Part shown: piece after piece, positions 15,953 through 24,914 of the stretch | Numbering within the stretch: position 1 is the first letter of the stretch | Layout of the letters: every line of letters begins with the position of its first letter | Assembly: GCA_024280375.1 (NCBI GenBank) | Contig: JAJRQF010000087.1 | Coordinates: 1-32,440, forward strand | Length of the DNA: 32,440 nucleotides | Direction of reading: 5' to 3' | Source of the DNA: Alphaproteobacteria bacterium | GTDB taxonomy: Bacteria; Pseudomonadota; Alphaproteobacteria; Rhizobiales; Rhizobiaceae | Notes under the pieces: model-generated | Databases searched by the model: none | Seen by the model: the letters and a program-made list of their open reading frames with translations, nothing else | Told to the model about the DNA's origin: nothing | Program-made: the position numbers and the translations under genes

Positions 15953-18814
15953 ATGAGCGCGGAACCAATTCTCAATCTTGATGAACCTGTCGGGGACGAG
16001 GTACGTCAGACCACCTGTTACATGTGCGCCTGTCGCTGTGGAATTAATGTTCACATGCGTGATGGCAAGGTTCGATATATTGAGGGCAACCGCGATCACC
16101 CCATTAACAAGGGTATTTTGTGCGCCAAAGGTTCTGCTGGAATCATGCAGCATTATTCTCCCGCCCGGCTAAAAGCACCGATGTTACGCACCGGGCCACG
16201 TGGTTCTGGTGAGTATAAGGAAATCACCTGGGAAGAGGCGATGGAGAAAGCCGTTAGCTGGCTGAAACCTCTACGCGAAAGTCCAAAAAAGCTTGCGTTC
16301 TTTACCGGGCGTGATCAGTCGCAATCATTCACCAGCCTTTGGGCCAAACAGTTTGGTACGCCAAATTATGCAGCTCATGGTGGCTTTTGTTCGGTCAATA
16401 TGGCGGCTGCCGGTATTTACACCATTGGTGGTGCATTTTGGGAATTTGGGTCACCTGATTGGGACCGCACAAAACTGTTTGTTATGTTTGGCGTGGCTGA
16501 AGACCATGACAGCAATCCGATTAAAGCAGGTCTTGGCAAGATCAAGAAAAATGGCGCGCGGTTTGTATCGGTAAACCCGATCCGCACCGGCTATTCAGCC
16601 ATTGCCGATGACTGGCTGGGCATTCGTCCTGGCACGGATGGTTTGTTGATCATGGCGTTGATCCACGAACTGTTCAAGAACCGTAAAATTGATCTTGATT
16701 ATCTAATCCGTTATTCAAACGCACCCTGGTTGGTAATCGATGCTCCGGATACCGAAAATCATGGGTTGTTTGCCCGTGATAAAGACGGCAATGAACTTGT
16801 TATTGATTCTAAAACCGGCAAAACCGTTTCGCGGCATAAAAAAGGTGTCACCGCTGCTTTAACCGGCAAAATTAAGCTGAAGGATGGTGCAACGGCACGG
16901 CCTACGCTTGAATTGATGGCAGAGGAATATCTGAAAGAAGAGCATTCGCCAGACGCGATTGCGGAAACAACAGGAATTGATGCCAAAACCATTAAGGGTT
17001 TGGCTGCTGAAATTGCCCGCGTTGCCTTTGAAGAAGAAATTGTCATTGAGCAGCCGTGGACGGATATGAAGGGTGAGAAGCATGATCGCTTTATCGGTCG
17101 CCCGGTTTCTTTCCATGCCATGCGTGGAATTTCCGCCCATTCGAATGGTTTTCAAACCTGCCGCGCCCTGCATGTTTTGCAGGTGCTGATTGGCTCCGTT
17201 GATGTGCCGGGCGGATTTAGAAACAAGCCGCCATATCCAAAACCGGTTTCAGCCCATCCGCGCCCCCATACCTTGATGCATCCTTTCTTGCCCGGTCAAC
17301 CTTTGGCCGGTCCGCATTTGGGTTATCCGACCGGGCCTGAAGATTTGTTGCAGGATGTTGATGGTGTTGCCTGCCGTATCGACAAAGCTTTTACCTGGGA
17401 AGCGCCGATGGCGGTGCACGGGCAAATGCATATGGTGATTGCCAATGCCCATGCGGGTGATCCCTATAAAATTGACACGCTGTTCCTCTACATGGCCAAT
17501 ATGGCCTGGAACTCCTCGATGAATACCCGTGGCACAATCGAAATGCTTGAGGACAAGGACCCGGAAACCGGCGAATATAAAATTCCGCACATCATCTATT
17601 CTGACGCCTATTCCAGTGAAATGGTGGCCTATGCCGATTTGATATTGCCGGATACGACCTACCTTGAAAGATATGATTGTATCTCTTTGCTCGATCGTCC
17701 AATTTCTGAACCTGATGCGGTTTGTGATTCAATCCGCTGGCCCGTAGTTGAGCCTGAGCGCGAAGGCCATGAGGGAGTTCGCGGGTTCCAGTCGGTGCTT
17801 TTGGATCTTGGCGTGCGGCTTAAACTGGAAGAGTTTGTCGATCTTGATGGCAAGGCGATTTATAAAGACTATGCAGATTATATGACCAACCATTTGCGCC
17901 GCCCGGGCGTTGGGCCTTTGGCTGGTTTCCGTGGTAAAGACGGTAAAAGTGAGGGGCGGGGAGACCCTAATCCGGATCAGATTGAAGCCTATAAAAAGAA
18001 CGGCTCATTTTGGAAAAAGAAAATTCCAATGGAAGCGCAATTCTTCAAACATGCAAATAAAGCATATCAGGATTTTGCGGTTGAAATGGGCTTTTTTGAT
18101 GAGCCATCTCCGGTGGTATTTCAGCTTTATTCAGAAGAATTACAGAAATTTCGGCTTGCCGGAATGGGGTTGCGTGAACCGCAGCCGCCGGAACATTTGC
18201 GCCAACAGGTAACCGATTGCTTTACACCGCTTCCAAGCTGGTATGAGCCATTTGAAGAAGCAGGCGTTGATAATTCAGAATACCCGCTTCATGCGCTGAC
18301 CCAGCGACCCATGGCGATGTACCATTCTTGGGGTTCGCAAAATGCGTGGCTGCGGCAAATCCATACCAAAAACCCGCTCTATGTGCCGGGTGCGGTATGT
18401 GATGAGCATGATTTGAAAGATGGCGATTGGGCCTGGGTTTCGTCATGGCACGGTAAAATAAAAGTCGAGATTGCCCGTATGGAGGCGGTTAATAACAAAA
18501 CGCTTTGGACATGGAATGCGATCGGCAAGCGCGGCGGCGCATGGGCGCTTGATGCCAAAGCACCGGAGGCTACCAAGGGCTTTTTGCTCAATCATTTGAT
18601 CAGCGAATTGCTACCACCAAAGGGTGATGGCCGCAGGTGGTCTAACTCCGATCCGATTACCGGTCAGGCATCCTGGTTTGATCTTCGCATTAAAATCGAA
18701 AAAGCGGAGGAGGGCGGTACGGTCAGCGAACCGCATTTTGAGCCGCAAAAACGCCCCGGCAATAATGAGAAAACGCCGATCGTACTGAGATTTGGACAGG
18801 AGTGGACCAAATGA
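15953..18814 (+). CDS. soeA: Sulfite dehydrogenase (quinone) catalytic subunit SoeA, molybdopterin oxidoreductase
   Basis: SoeA belongs to the DMSO-reductase family (953 aa) and should oxidise sulfite to sulfate in the cytoplasm. An N-terminal [4Fe-4S] motif has Cys22, Cys25, Cys29 and Cys58. Cys147 in the HGGFCSVNMAAAG segment is a candidate molybdenum ligand. The bis-MGD-binding domains continue to a C-terminal NDSDPITGQ-like region (SNSDPITGQASWFDLRIKI). There is no twin-arginine signal, which separates SoeA from periplasmic sulfite dehydrogenases and from exported DMSO or thiosulfate reductases. The stop overlaps the soeB start (ATGA). The xsc gene upstream supplies the substrate logically. 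A polysulfide or thiosulfate reductase-like activity is the main alternative. Confidence 0.88.
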   Translation: MSAEPILNLDEPVGDEVRQTTCYMCACRCGINVHMRDGKVRYIEGNRDHPINKGILCAKGSAGIMQHYSPARLKAPMLRTGPRGSGEYKEITWEEAMEKAVSWLKPLRESPKKLAFFTGRDQSQSFTSLWAKQFGTPNYAAHGGFCSVNMAAAGIYTIGGAFWEFGSPDWDRTKLFVMFGVAEDHDSNPIKAGLGKIKKNGARFVSVNPIRTGYSAIADDWLGIRPGTDGLLIMALIHELFKNRKIDLDYLIRYSNAPWLVIDAPDTENHGLFARDKDGNELVIDSKTGKTVSRHKKGVTAALTGKIKLKDGATARPTLELMAEEYLKEEHSPDAIAETTGIDAKTIKGLAAEIARVAFEEEIVIEQPWTDMKGEKHDRFIGRPVSFHAMRGISAHSNGFQTCRALHVLQVLIGSVDVPGGFRNKPPYPKPVSAHPRPHTLMHPFLPGQPLAGPHLGYPTGPEDLLQDVDGVACRIDKAFTWEAPMAVHGQMHMVIANAHAGDPYKIDTLFLYMANMAWNSSMNTRGTIEMLEDKDPETGEYKIPHIIYSDAYSSEMVAYADLILPDTTYLERYDCISLLDRPISEPDAVCDSIRWPVVEPEREGHEGVRGFQSVLLDLGVRLKLEEFVDLDGKAIYKDYADYMTNHLRRPGVGPLAGFRGKDGKSEGRGDPNPDQIEAYKKNGSFWKKKIPMEAQFFKHANKAYQDFAVEMGFFDEPSPVVFQLYSEELQKFRLAGMGLREPQPPEHLRQQVTDCFTPLPSWYEPFEEAGVDNSEYPLHALTQRPMAMYHSWGSQNAWLRQIHTKNPLYVPGAVCDEHDLKDGDWAWVSSWHGKIKVEIARMEAVNNKTLWTWNAIGKRGGAWALDAKAPEATKGFLLNHLISELLPPKGDGRRWSNSDPITGQASWFDLRIKIEKAEEGGTVSEPHFEPQKRPGNNEKTPIVLRFGQEWTK

Positions 18815-19611
18815 CAACACTCCCGCTAGCCACAAATAAAAAGCTAGGCCTTGTCATCGATCTTGATACTTGTGTTGGCTGTCATGCCTGCGTCATCGCC
18901 TGCAAGGAATGGAACACCGGCGGTTATGGCAACGCCTTGTCAGACCAGCAACCCTATGGTGCTGAACCCGAAGGGTCGTTTTTAAACCGTATTCACACAT
19001 TTGAAATTGTGCCGGAAGGCGGCGAGGTGATCGACCAATCGGCGGATTCCCGCGTGGTGCATTTTCCCAAATCCTGCCTGCATTGTGAAGACGCGCCTTG
19101 CGTTACGGTTTGCCCAACGGGAGCTTCTTACAAACGGGCTGAAGACGGTATTGTTCTGGTCGATGAGGACAAATGCATGGGCTGCGGGTTGTGTGCATGG
19201 TCTTGTGCTTACGGTGCGCGTGAAATGGATATTTCAGCCGGTGTCATGAAAAAATGTACGCTTTGTGTGGACCGTATATATAATGAGACGATCCCGGAAG
19301 TTGACCGCATTCCTTCCTGCGTGCGAACTTGCCCGGCGGGTGCCAGACATTTTGGTGATCTTGGTGATCCACAATCTGATGTGTCGATACTTGTGGCGGA
19401 ACGCGGCGGGTTTGATCTGATGCCGGAGCAGGGCAACAAGCCAACCAATAAATATTTACCACCGAGAGAGCGCAAGCCTTTATCTGATGCGGTAAATGCC
19501 GGGTTTGAAACCGCAAATGCCGATAATGTGGGTGATGCGACCGGCTTTTTTGGCTGGATTGACAAGACACTTTCCAAGGGTTCCAGCAATTCCAAAGTGG
19601 GAGAAAAGTAA
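18811..19611 (+). CDS. soeB: Sulfite dehydrogenase iron-sulfur subunit SoeB
   Basis: This electron-transfer subunit carries four [4Fe-4S] clusters. Its 266 aa contain the typical DmsB/PsrB-like Cys groups: CVGCHACVIACKEWN, CLHCEDAPCVTVCPTGA, CMGCGLCAWSCAYGA with CTLCVDRI, and CVRTCPAGARHFGD. It should relay electrons from SoeA to the membrane subunit. A GTG at 18802 is in frame. The ATG at 18811 is chosen because it overlaps the soeA stop as ATGA and has CAGGAG about 8 bases upstream. The C-terminal ~60 residues beyond the clusters have no recognised motif. The stop overlaps the soeC start by one base (TAATG). Confidence 0.92.
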   Translation: MTTLPLATNKKLGLVIDLDTCVGCHACVIACKEWNTGGYGNALSDQQPYGAEPEGSFLNRIHTFEIVPEGGEVIDQSADSRVVHFPKSCLHCEDAPCVTVCPTGASYKRAEDGIVLVDEDKCMGCGLCAWSCAYGAREMDISAGVMKKCTLCVDRIYNETIPEVDRIPSCVRTCPAGARHFGDLGDPQSDVSILVAERGGFDLMPEQGNKPTNKYLPPRERKPLSDAVNAGFETANADNVGDATGFFGWIDKTLSKGSSNSKVGEK

Positions 19612-20549
19612 TGCATCCCGCTTATTCTGTGATCTTTTTTACAACATTAACCGGTGCCGGATACGGGTTGGCAGCCTTGCTCGGATTTGGTCTTGCTGAT
19701 CCGGCAATGTTATCGGCGAAACTCGGCTACTTTTTGGCTCTCGGTCTAATTACCATTGGATTGTTATCCTCGACCTTACATCTGGGGAACCCGAAGAACG
19801 CAATTTGGGCATTTTCACAATGGCGTTCAAGCTGGCTGTCGAGGGAAGGGGTGTTGGCAATTGTTACCTTCGTGCCTGTAACTGTTTTGGCATTTACAAA
19901 CATTTTCATGGGATTGCATATTGGCTGGCTTGGCTGGGTATCGGCCATATTGTGCATGATGACCGTCTACAGTACTTCGATGATTTATGCATCTATTAGA
20001 ACCATAAACCTTTGGAATACCTGGTTGACTTCGGCCAGCTATCTGTTGTTTTCAGTTGCTGGAGGTGCTGTTATTTTAACCGCATTGCTGGCGCTGTTTG
20101 AAGGCGGTTCTGGTGATATGCCCAAAATTGCGATCATTGCACTGGTTGTCGCATGGGTTGCCAAATGGTTTTGGAACAAGCGTCAAAGCGAAGGCTATGG
20201 TGGATCGACAATGGCGAGCGCCACCGGGCTTGGACATCTGGGAAAAGTTAAATTGCTGGAACGCCCACATGCGATGGAAAACTATTTGACCCGTGAAATG
20301 GGTTTCCGCGTGGCGCGTAAACATGCGGCAAAGTTGTGGAATATTGCGGTGCTTATGGGCCTGTTGGTGCCAGCCGTCATGCTGGCAATTGCATTTGGAT
20401 TGCAAGGGTCGACCACGGCAATATTGCTTTCTGTTGTTGCCGTTTTTGCCCATATGATTGGTATGCTGGTCGAGCGCTGGTTGTTCTTTGCTACGGCAAA
20501 ACATGCGGTATCGCTCTACTATGGCGACACGGCTTTGGATGTGCGATAG
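19611..20549 (+). CDS. soeC: Sulfite dehydrogenase membrane anchor subunit SoeC (DmsC-type)
   Basis: The 312-aa polytopic protein has about eight hydrophobic segments and belongs to the DmsC-type anchors. It starts with HPAYSVIFFTTLTGAGYGL and has the conserved SSTLHLGNPKNAIWAFSQWRSSWLSREG segment. It should anchor SoeAB on the cytoplasmic side of the inner membrane and reduce quinone. Translational coupling to soeB (TAATG) shows the three subunits form one operon. The membrane region ends near residue 300. The tRNA-Thr gene follows 30 bp later on the opposite strand, and only a tiny hairpin lies between. Confidence 0.9.
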   Translation: MHPAYSVIFFTTLTGAGYGLAALLGFGLADPAMLSAKLGYFLALGLITIGLLSSTLHLGNPKNAIWAFSQWRSSWLSREGVLAIVTFVPVTVLAFTNIFMGLHIGWLGWVSAILCMMTVYSTSMIYASIRTINLWNTWLTSASYLLFSVAGGAVILTALLALFEGGSGDMPKIAIIALVVAWVAKWFWNKRQSEGYGGSTMASATGLGHLGKVKLLERPHAMENYLTREMGFRVARKHAAKLWNIAVLMGLLVPAVMLAIAFGLQGSTTAILLSVVAVFAHMIGMLVERWLFFATAKHAVSLYYGDTALDVR

Positions 20550-20579
20550 GTGGTTATCATTAAAGATACACGAAGTGTG

Positions 20580-20655
20580 TGGTGCCGCTTAGGTGATTTG
20601 AACACCTGACCTCCGCATTACGAATGCGATGCTCTACCAACTGAGCTAAAGCGGC
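20580..20655 (-). tRNA. tRNA-Thr (anticodon CGT)
   Basis: On the minus strand the 76 bases fold as a full cloverleaf: acceptor GCCGCTT/AAGCGGC, D arm GCTC-AGTTGGTA-GAGC, anticodon stem TCGCA/TGCGG with loop TTCGTAA, and T arm AGGTG-TTCAAAT-CACCT. The discriminator A and CCA end are encoded. Anticodon CGT reads ACG threonine codons. The acceptor faces soeC and the 5' end faces the hairpin-rich element. Confidence 0.97.
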
Positions 20656-20749
20656 AGCTTAGGCATGAGTAACGCTGGTCGATATGATTCGTCAATATAT
20701 ATCCAGATATGTCCCGGTGGTGTATGGCGTGCTTTTAGACTGTGTCATG

Positions 20750-20851
20750 TTTTCATGGAAACAGTCAGGCTGCGAAGAGCAGCCCTATGCGAATGCATCG
20801 CTCTATCGAAGGCTGGTGCGTAGCACCATTTGGCCGTGAGCGACATGAAAA
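20750..20851. other. Multi-branched, hairpin-rich intergenic element (candidate structured RNA or repeat)
   Basis: TTTTCATG (20750-20757) can pair with CATGAAAA (20844-20851). That closes a region with at least two strong hairpins: GGCTGC/GCAGCC (20768-20773 with 20779-20784) and TGGTGC/GCACCA (20814-20819 with 20823-20828). A weaker hairpin lies near 20787-20803. It sits between the DUF4864 gene and tRNA-Thr, both on the minus strand. The arrangement could be a small RNA, a terminator cluster, or a composite REP-like repeat. I recognise no known family, and pairing was found by eye. Confidence 0.45.
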
Positions 20852-20884
20852 TAGAGTGTATCCGTCAAAGACGGACGCGCTCTA
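20852..20884. repeat. REP-like palindrome (TAGAG...TCCGTC-AAA-GACGGA...CTCTA)
   Basis: The 33-base palindrome has outer arms TAGAG/CTCTA and inner arms TCCGTC/GACGGA around an AAA loop. The four bases between the arms pair only partly. Palindromes built on GAGCGCGTCCG are, from memory, frequent intergenic repeats in Hyphomicrobiales genomes. On the minus strand its first three bases are the TAG stop codon of the DUF4864 gene, so it may serve as that gene's 3' end or terminator. No second copy was noticed in the window. Confidence 0.5.
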
Positions 20885-21319
20885 GGTGGATTTTGCCTGG
20901 CTCTTCAAAAGCTGCACGGAGATGATTTTCCAATCACCATTATCCTGTTTTTGCAATGAATAGAGCGCCACCCATTCTTTGCCTTTCGGGCCTGCAATCA
21001 GTACTTCGTGGTGAATTTTTTCTCCGTCTGTACGGCTTCGGCCAAAGGCCCAGTTTTTAGCGGCATAGATAGGATTGTATCCTCGTTTGACCATGCGGAT
21101 GAAATTCTCAACGTCGCGGAAGAAAACCTGCATGGATGGCGAAGCGTAAGAGAATGCTTTTTCGTGCGCACCTTGATGGAACGCCTTAATCTGATTTTCG
21201 ACCACCAGTTGGCTGTCATCCAGCTTGTCGGATGTACTTTGGGCCAATATTGGGTTGATGTCGGCCATAAGTCCAATTACCAAACCAAATCCAATTATTG
21301 CGAATTTTTGATTATTCAT
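20882..21319 (-). CDS. Exported DUF4864-type protein of unknown function
   Basis: The protein (145 aa) starts with a signal peptide (KFAIIGFGLVIGLMADINPILAQ). A compact NTF2-like domain follows with the DUF4864 pattern: VVENQIKAFHQGAHEKAFSYASPSMQVFF, then FIRMVKRGYNPIYAAKNWAFG, then WVALYSLQKQDNGDWKIISVQLL. Function is unknown; the family is common in alphaproteobacteria. The frame is open upstream to 21406, but the ATG at 21319 is preferred because it begins exactly at the signal peptide. The stop codon lies inside the palindrome at 20852-20884. Confidence 0.75.
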   Translation of the reverse strand: MNNQKFAIIGFGLVIGLMADINPILAQSTSDKLDDSQLVVENQIKAFHQGAHEKAFSYASPSMQVFFRDVENFIRMVKRGYNPIYAAKNWAFGRSRTDGEKIHHEVLIAGPKGKEWVALYSLQKQDNGDWKIISVQLLKSQAKST

Positions 21320-21604
21320 AATGTATCCAATCGGGGTCAAATTAATTGAATACAAGCCTAACAGCAATTTTGATAATCTGGGTAACCATTCAGCATTGGA
21401 CATCAATTTAGCGAGATTGAAAACGAAAGGAGAAGTTGCTTAGTCTACAGTGCAGCTTGATATGATAAAATTGTATCTATCTCATAGATGCTTGGTAAAC
21501 CACGGGATTGTGGGGTTTCTGATGCAATTTAGTTCCATAATATATCTTATGCAACTTATTCATATAGGTATATGCACAAGGTTTGCATTGGTAAACCAAC
21601 ACAA

Positions 21605-21835
21605 TCAGCCCTCTTTTAGAACCATTCCCTTTATTTTCACGGCCTTTTCAAAATGATCCAGCTTGTGGGTTTTGATCCACCACACAGCCGCCGCCATCAA
21701 TAGTTCAGGATCGTCATTGCGATTTTTAAAGAATGCATAGAATGATAATCCGACATTGGAGCCTTTTGTTGCGACCTTGGCGTCACACACTTCAATTATC
21801 TTTTGTTTCAATTGCTGGTTCATGTATTCTTTCAT
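21605..21835 (-). CDS. Small conserved protein, DUF6500-like
   Basis: The 76-aa soluble protein has KQKIIEVCDAKVATKGSNVGLSFYAFFKNRNDDPELLMAAAVWWI followed by HKLDHFEKAVKIKGMV. This matches my memory of the DUF6500 family, which has no known function. There is no signal peptide or membrane segment. A second possible start (Met5) lies 12 bases inside, and neither start has a strong ribosome-binding site. It is divergent from the alpha/beta hydrolase gene with a 35-bp gap, which must hold both promoters or be part of a longer transcript. Confidence 0.65.
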   Translation of the reverse strand: MKEYMNQQLKQKIIEVCDAKVATKGSNVGLSFYAFFKNRNDDPELLMAAAVWWIKTHKLDHFEKAVKIKGMVLKEG

Positions 21836-21870
21836 TATTGAAATGTAATTTGGGATGACAACTATTCGCT

Positions 21871-22665
21871 ATGAGGCATTTTTTGAGAGTTACGCTTATC
21901 TCCATAACGATTTTTTTCCTCACTACAATCGCAGCTCTATATGTATTGCAGGATAGTATGATATTTCCGTCTCCAGCCACCCGTGGCGCGGTCTATCAGG
22001 AAAACGGGTTCAGGCCGGTTTCAATCCATACGCCGGATGGTGAAAGCCTTGCTTCATTTTATCATCCTCCCGAAACAATTCAGCCAACTATTCTGGTCTT
22101 TCACGGCAATGGTGATGCCGCCGCCTATCAGCAGTCCAAGGCAAATCAATTGGCCAATAGTGGGTTTGGCGTTTTACTGGTCGAATATCGTGGGTACGGT
22201 GGTAGCAGCGGTGTTCCCTCAGAATCCGGTTTGTATATTGATGGGATGGCTGCCTATGATTTTGTGCGCCAACAAACCAGCCAACCAATTGGATTATATG
22301 CGCATTCATTGGGCAGCGGAGTTGCTGTCCAGTTGGCAACCAAACGCAAGATATTTGCTTTAGTGCTGGAGTCTCCTTTTGATTCACTAATGGCCGTTAT
22401 CAAAAGGCGGTTTCCCTGGGTGCCTGTAAGTTTGTTGCTAAAGCACAAGTTTCAATCAGACCTGCTAGTTGGCAAAATTGATGCGCCAATGTTGATGATG
22501 CATGGTTCTGATGATCGCGTAATTCCAATTGGACATGGCAAAAATCTGGCTGAAAAAGCCCCATCCAACACCAGATTTGTAATAATTACCGGGGCGGGAC
22601 ATAACAATTTGCAACAGTTTGGTTCTGTTGATATGGCCGTCGAATTTTTCAAATCAGTTGAATAG
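21871..22665 (+). CDS. Membrane-anchored alpha/beta hydrolase (BEM46/ABHD13-like)
   Basis: The 264-aa protein has an N-terminal membrane anchor (about 5-26) and an alpha/beta-hydrolase domain. The oxyanion segment is ILVFHGNGDAAAY. The nucleophile elbow is YAHSLGSG (A-H-S-L-G, with Ala replacing the usual first Gly). The acid lies in MLMMHGSDDRVIP and the catalytic His in ITGAGHNNL. The order and spacing fit the BEM46/ABHD13 group of serine hydrolases, whose substrates are largely unknown. It ends 9 bp before the converging tgt gene. Confidence 0.85.
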   Translation: MRHFLRVTLISITIFFLTTIAALYVLQDSMIFPSPATRGAVYQENGFRPVSIHTPDGESLASFYHPPETIQPTILVFHGNGDAAAYQQSKANQLANSGFGVLLVEYRGYGGSSGVPSESGLYIDGMAAYDFVRQQTSQPIGLYAHSLGSGVAVQLATKRKIFALVLESPFDSLMAVIKRRFPWVPVSLLLKHKFQSDLLVGKIDAPMLMMHGSDDRVIPIGHGKNLAEKAPSNTRFVIITGAGHNNLQQFGSVDMAVEFFKSVE

Positions 22666-22674
22666 CATTTTCAT

Positions 22675-23817
22675 TTAGAGCGCCGTTATATCGCCCCTCG
22701 CCCATTGCTCGGTTGTTTCGGCTTTAAAGTCATTGAACGAGCCTGCCTCAATTGCAAGCCTCATGCCACGCATAAGGTCTTGATAATAGGATAGATTGTT
22801 CCAGGTTAGCAACATGCCGCCTAGGGCTTCATTGGCGCGGACAAGATGATGTAAATAAGCGCGAGAGTAATCTCGTGATGCTGGACAATCGGACATTTCA
22901 TCCAGGGGCCGGTGGTCTTCGGCGTGACGGGCGTTCTTTAAGTTGATTTTGCCAAAGCGCGTATAGGCGGTGCCGTGACGCCCTGCCCGTGTTGGCATAA
23001 CACAGTCAAACATATCAACGCCGCGCGCCACAGATTGCAGCAAATCATCCGGTGTGCCAACGCCCATCAGATAGCGTGGTTTTTCTTCTGGCAGCACCGG
23101 GCATGTGATATCCAACATGGAAAGCATTACCTCTTGCGGCTCGCCAACGGCCAAACCACCAATAGAATAACCTTTTAAATTCAATTGCTTCAATGATTCT
23201 GCTGATTTAATGCGTAAAGATGGGTTGTCGCCGCCCTGCACGATACCAAACATTGCGCGGCGGGCATTATCCGGTTGTTTCTCAAATGCTTTGGCTGAGC
23301 GTTCTGCCCATCGAAGTGACAATTCCATTGCCCGCTGAATTTCTTTTTCTTCTGCCGGTAAGGCGATGCATTCATCCAGCTGCATTTGAATATCAGAATC
23401 CAGCAAGGCCTGAATTTCAATCGAGCGTTCCGGTGACAGCTCATAGGACGTGCCATCAATGTGTGATTTAAAGGTAACCCCCTGCTCGCTCATCTTGCGC
23501 AGAGCCGCCAGTGACATCACCTGAAAGCCACCAGAATCAGTTAAAATCGGATATGGCCAGCGGGCAAATTCATGCAATCCTCCCATTTTAGCCACCCGTT
23601 CAGCACCGGGGCGCAACATTAGATGATAGGTGTTTCCCAATATAATATCAGCACCAAGTTCGCGTACCTGGTCCATATACATGGCCTTGACCGTGCCGGC
23701 CGTACCAACTGGCATAAAGGCAGGCGTTTCCACATTGCCGCGCGGCATAGAGATGGTGCCGCGGCGCGCCTTGCCATCGCGGGCATGAAGTTTGAATTCA
23801 AAATTTTCGCTGGTCAT
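22675..23817 (-). CDS. tgt: tRNA-guanine transglycosylase Tgt, apparently lacking the zinc site
   Basis: Tgt exchanges guanine-34 for preQ1 in tRNAs with GUN anticodons, the first tRNA-level step of queuosine synthesis. The 380 aa cover the full TIM-barrel enzyme: [11 protein letters not shown], then GGLAVGE, then MFDCVMPTR (Asp nucleophile region). The usual zinc site is C-x-C-x2-C plus a His 26 residues after the third Cys. Here it reads Ser309-Asp-Cys311-Pro-Ala-Ser314 and Asn340, so only one of four ligands remains. The ATG overlaps the queA stop (ATGA), so the genes are coupled. Confidence 0.95.
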   Translation of the reverse strand: MTSENFEFKLHARDGKARRGTISMPRGNVETPAFMPVGTAGTVKAMYMDQVRELGADIILGNTYHLMLRPGAERVAKMGGLHEFARWPYPILTDSGGFQVMSLAALRKMSEQGVTFKSHIDGTSYELSPERSIEIQALLDSDIQMQLDECIALPAEEKEIQRAMELSLRWAERSAKAFEKQPDNARRAMFGIVQGGDNPSLRIKSAESLKQLNLKGYSIGGLAVGEPQEVMLSMLDITCPVLPEEKPRYLMGVGTPDDLLQSVARGVDMFDCVMPTRAGRHGTAYTRFGKINLKNARHAEDHRPLDEMSDCPASRDYSRAYLHHLVRANEALGGMLLTWNNLSYYQDLMRGMRLAIEAGSFNDFKAETTEQWARGDITAL

Positions 23818-24902
23818 TTGTTTTCCGGGAAAAGCAGGGATGTGTCGCCATAGGAATAAAATCTGTATTTTTGCTGAATAGCATGCTCATAGGCTTTGCG
23901 CATGGTTTTTGAACCGGCAAAAGCGCTGACCAGCATAAACAATGTCGATCGTGGCAGGTGAAAGTTCGTCAGCAGTGCATCAATCGCCTTAAAGCGATAT
24001 CCGGGCGTGATGAAAATGTCAGTCGCCCCTTCCCAGGCATTGATCTGGTGGTCATCGTCGGCCGCGCTTTCCAGCAGCCGCAGAGATGTTGTGCCGACGC
24101 TAACAATGCGGCCACCATTGGCGCGAACCTTGTTTAATGCCTTGGCCGTCTCATGGCTCACATAGCCGCGTTCAAAATGCATTTGGTGATCATCGGTATC
24201 ATCGACCTTGACCGGCAAAAAGGTGCCTGCCCCCACATGCAGTGTCACGTAATGACTGGATATGCCGCGTTCTTGCAGCCACGCCATTATTGCAGGTGTA
24301 AAATGCAGACCGGCGGTCGGGGCCGCAACCGCGCCCTTTTTATCGGCATAAATAGTTTGATAATCTGCATGATCGCGGGCGTCTTCCGGGCGCTGTGCAG
24401 AGATATAGGGCGGCAAGGGAATGTGACCGACCATCGCAAAGGCTGCATCAAGCTCTGCTCCCGCGCGATCAAACTCAATTTTTACTTCACCCCCCTCACC
24501 TTTGGAAATGATTGAGCCTTTGAGCGGCGAATTTTCGCTCTCCGCTTGTTCAAAATATAATCGATCACCGGCGGTAAGCTTTTTTGAGCCCTTGGCGAAA
24601 CCCAGCCAGGTGCATTCATCTACTTTCATGTGCAGCGTGATCGAAGCTTTTGCACGGTGTTCGATGCCATTTATATCGCGCAGTCGATAGCCTTCCAGCT
24701 GGGCTGGAATGACCTTGGTGTCGTTGAATACCAAGGCATCGCCGGGCCGCAGAAACTGATCCAGCTGGCTGAATGTTGCATCTTCCAATTCGCCTTTACA
24801 GTCCTTGCCGACAACCAACATGCGGGAAGCATCGCGAGGCACTGCGGGCCGCAGGGCTATCCGTTCATTGGGTAGGTGGAAATCAAACTCATCGACGCGC
24901 AT
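23814..24902 (-). CDS. queA: S-adenosylmethionine:tRNA ribosyltransferase-isomerase QueA
   Basis: QueA uses the ribosyl part of SAM to turn preQ1 in tRNA into epoxyqueuosine, acting after Tgt. The 362-aa protein begins [31 protein letters not shown] and contains [30 protein letters not shown]-like ([17 protein letters not shown]) and [19 protein letters not shown], all characteristic. GGAACC lies a few bases before the ATG. A strong terminator stands just upstream, so queA-tgt must be transcribed from a promoter close to or inside that region, or by read-through. Confidence 0.96.
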   Translation of the reverse strand: MRVDEFDFHLPNERIALRPAVPRDASRMLVVGKDCKGELEDATFSQLDQFLRPGDALVFNDTKVIPAQLEGYRLRDINGIEHRAKASITLHMKVDECTWLGFAKGSKKLTAGDRLYFEQAESENSPLKGSIISKGEGGEVKIEFDRAGAELDAAFAMVGHIPLPPYISAQRPEDARDHADYQTIYADKKGAVAAPTAGLHFTPAIMAWLQERGISSHYVTLHVGAGTFLPVKVDDTDDHQMHFERGYVSHETAKALNKVRANGGRIVSVGTTSLRLLESAADDDHQINAWEGATDIFITPGYRFKAIDALLTNFHLPRSTLFMLVSAFAGSKTMRKAYEHAIQQKYRFYSYGDTSLLFPENK

Positions 24903-24914
24903 AGTTGGTTCCGC

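Noticed and set aside
21450-21656. A 68-codon plus-strand frame in the gap before the DUF6500-like gene
   Set aside because: It overlaps the end of that gene on the other strand, has no ribosome-binding site and no recognisable content.
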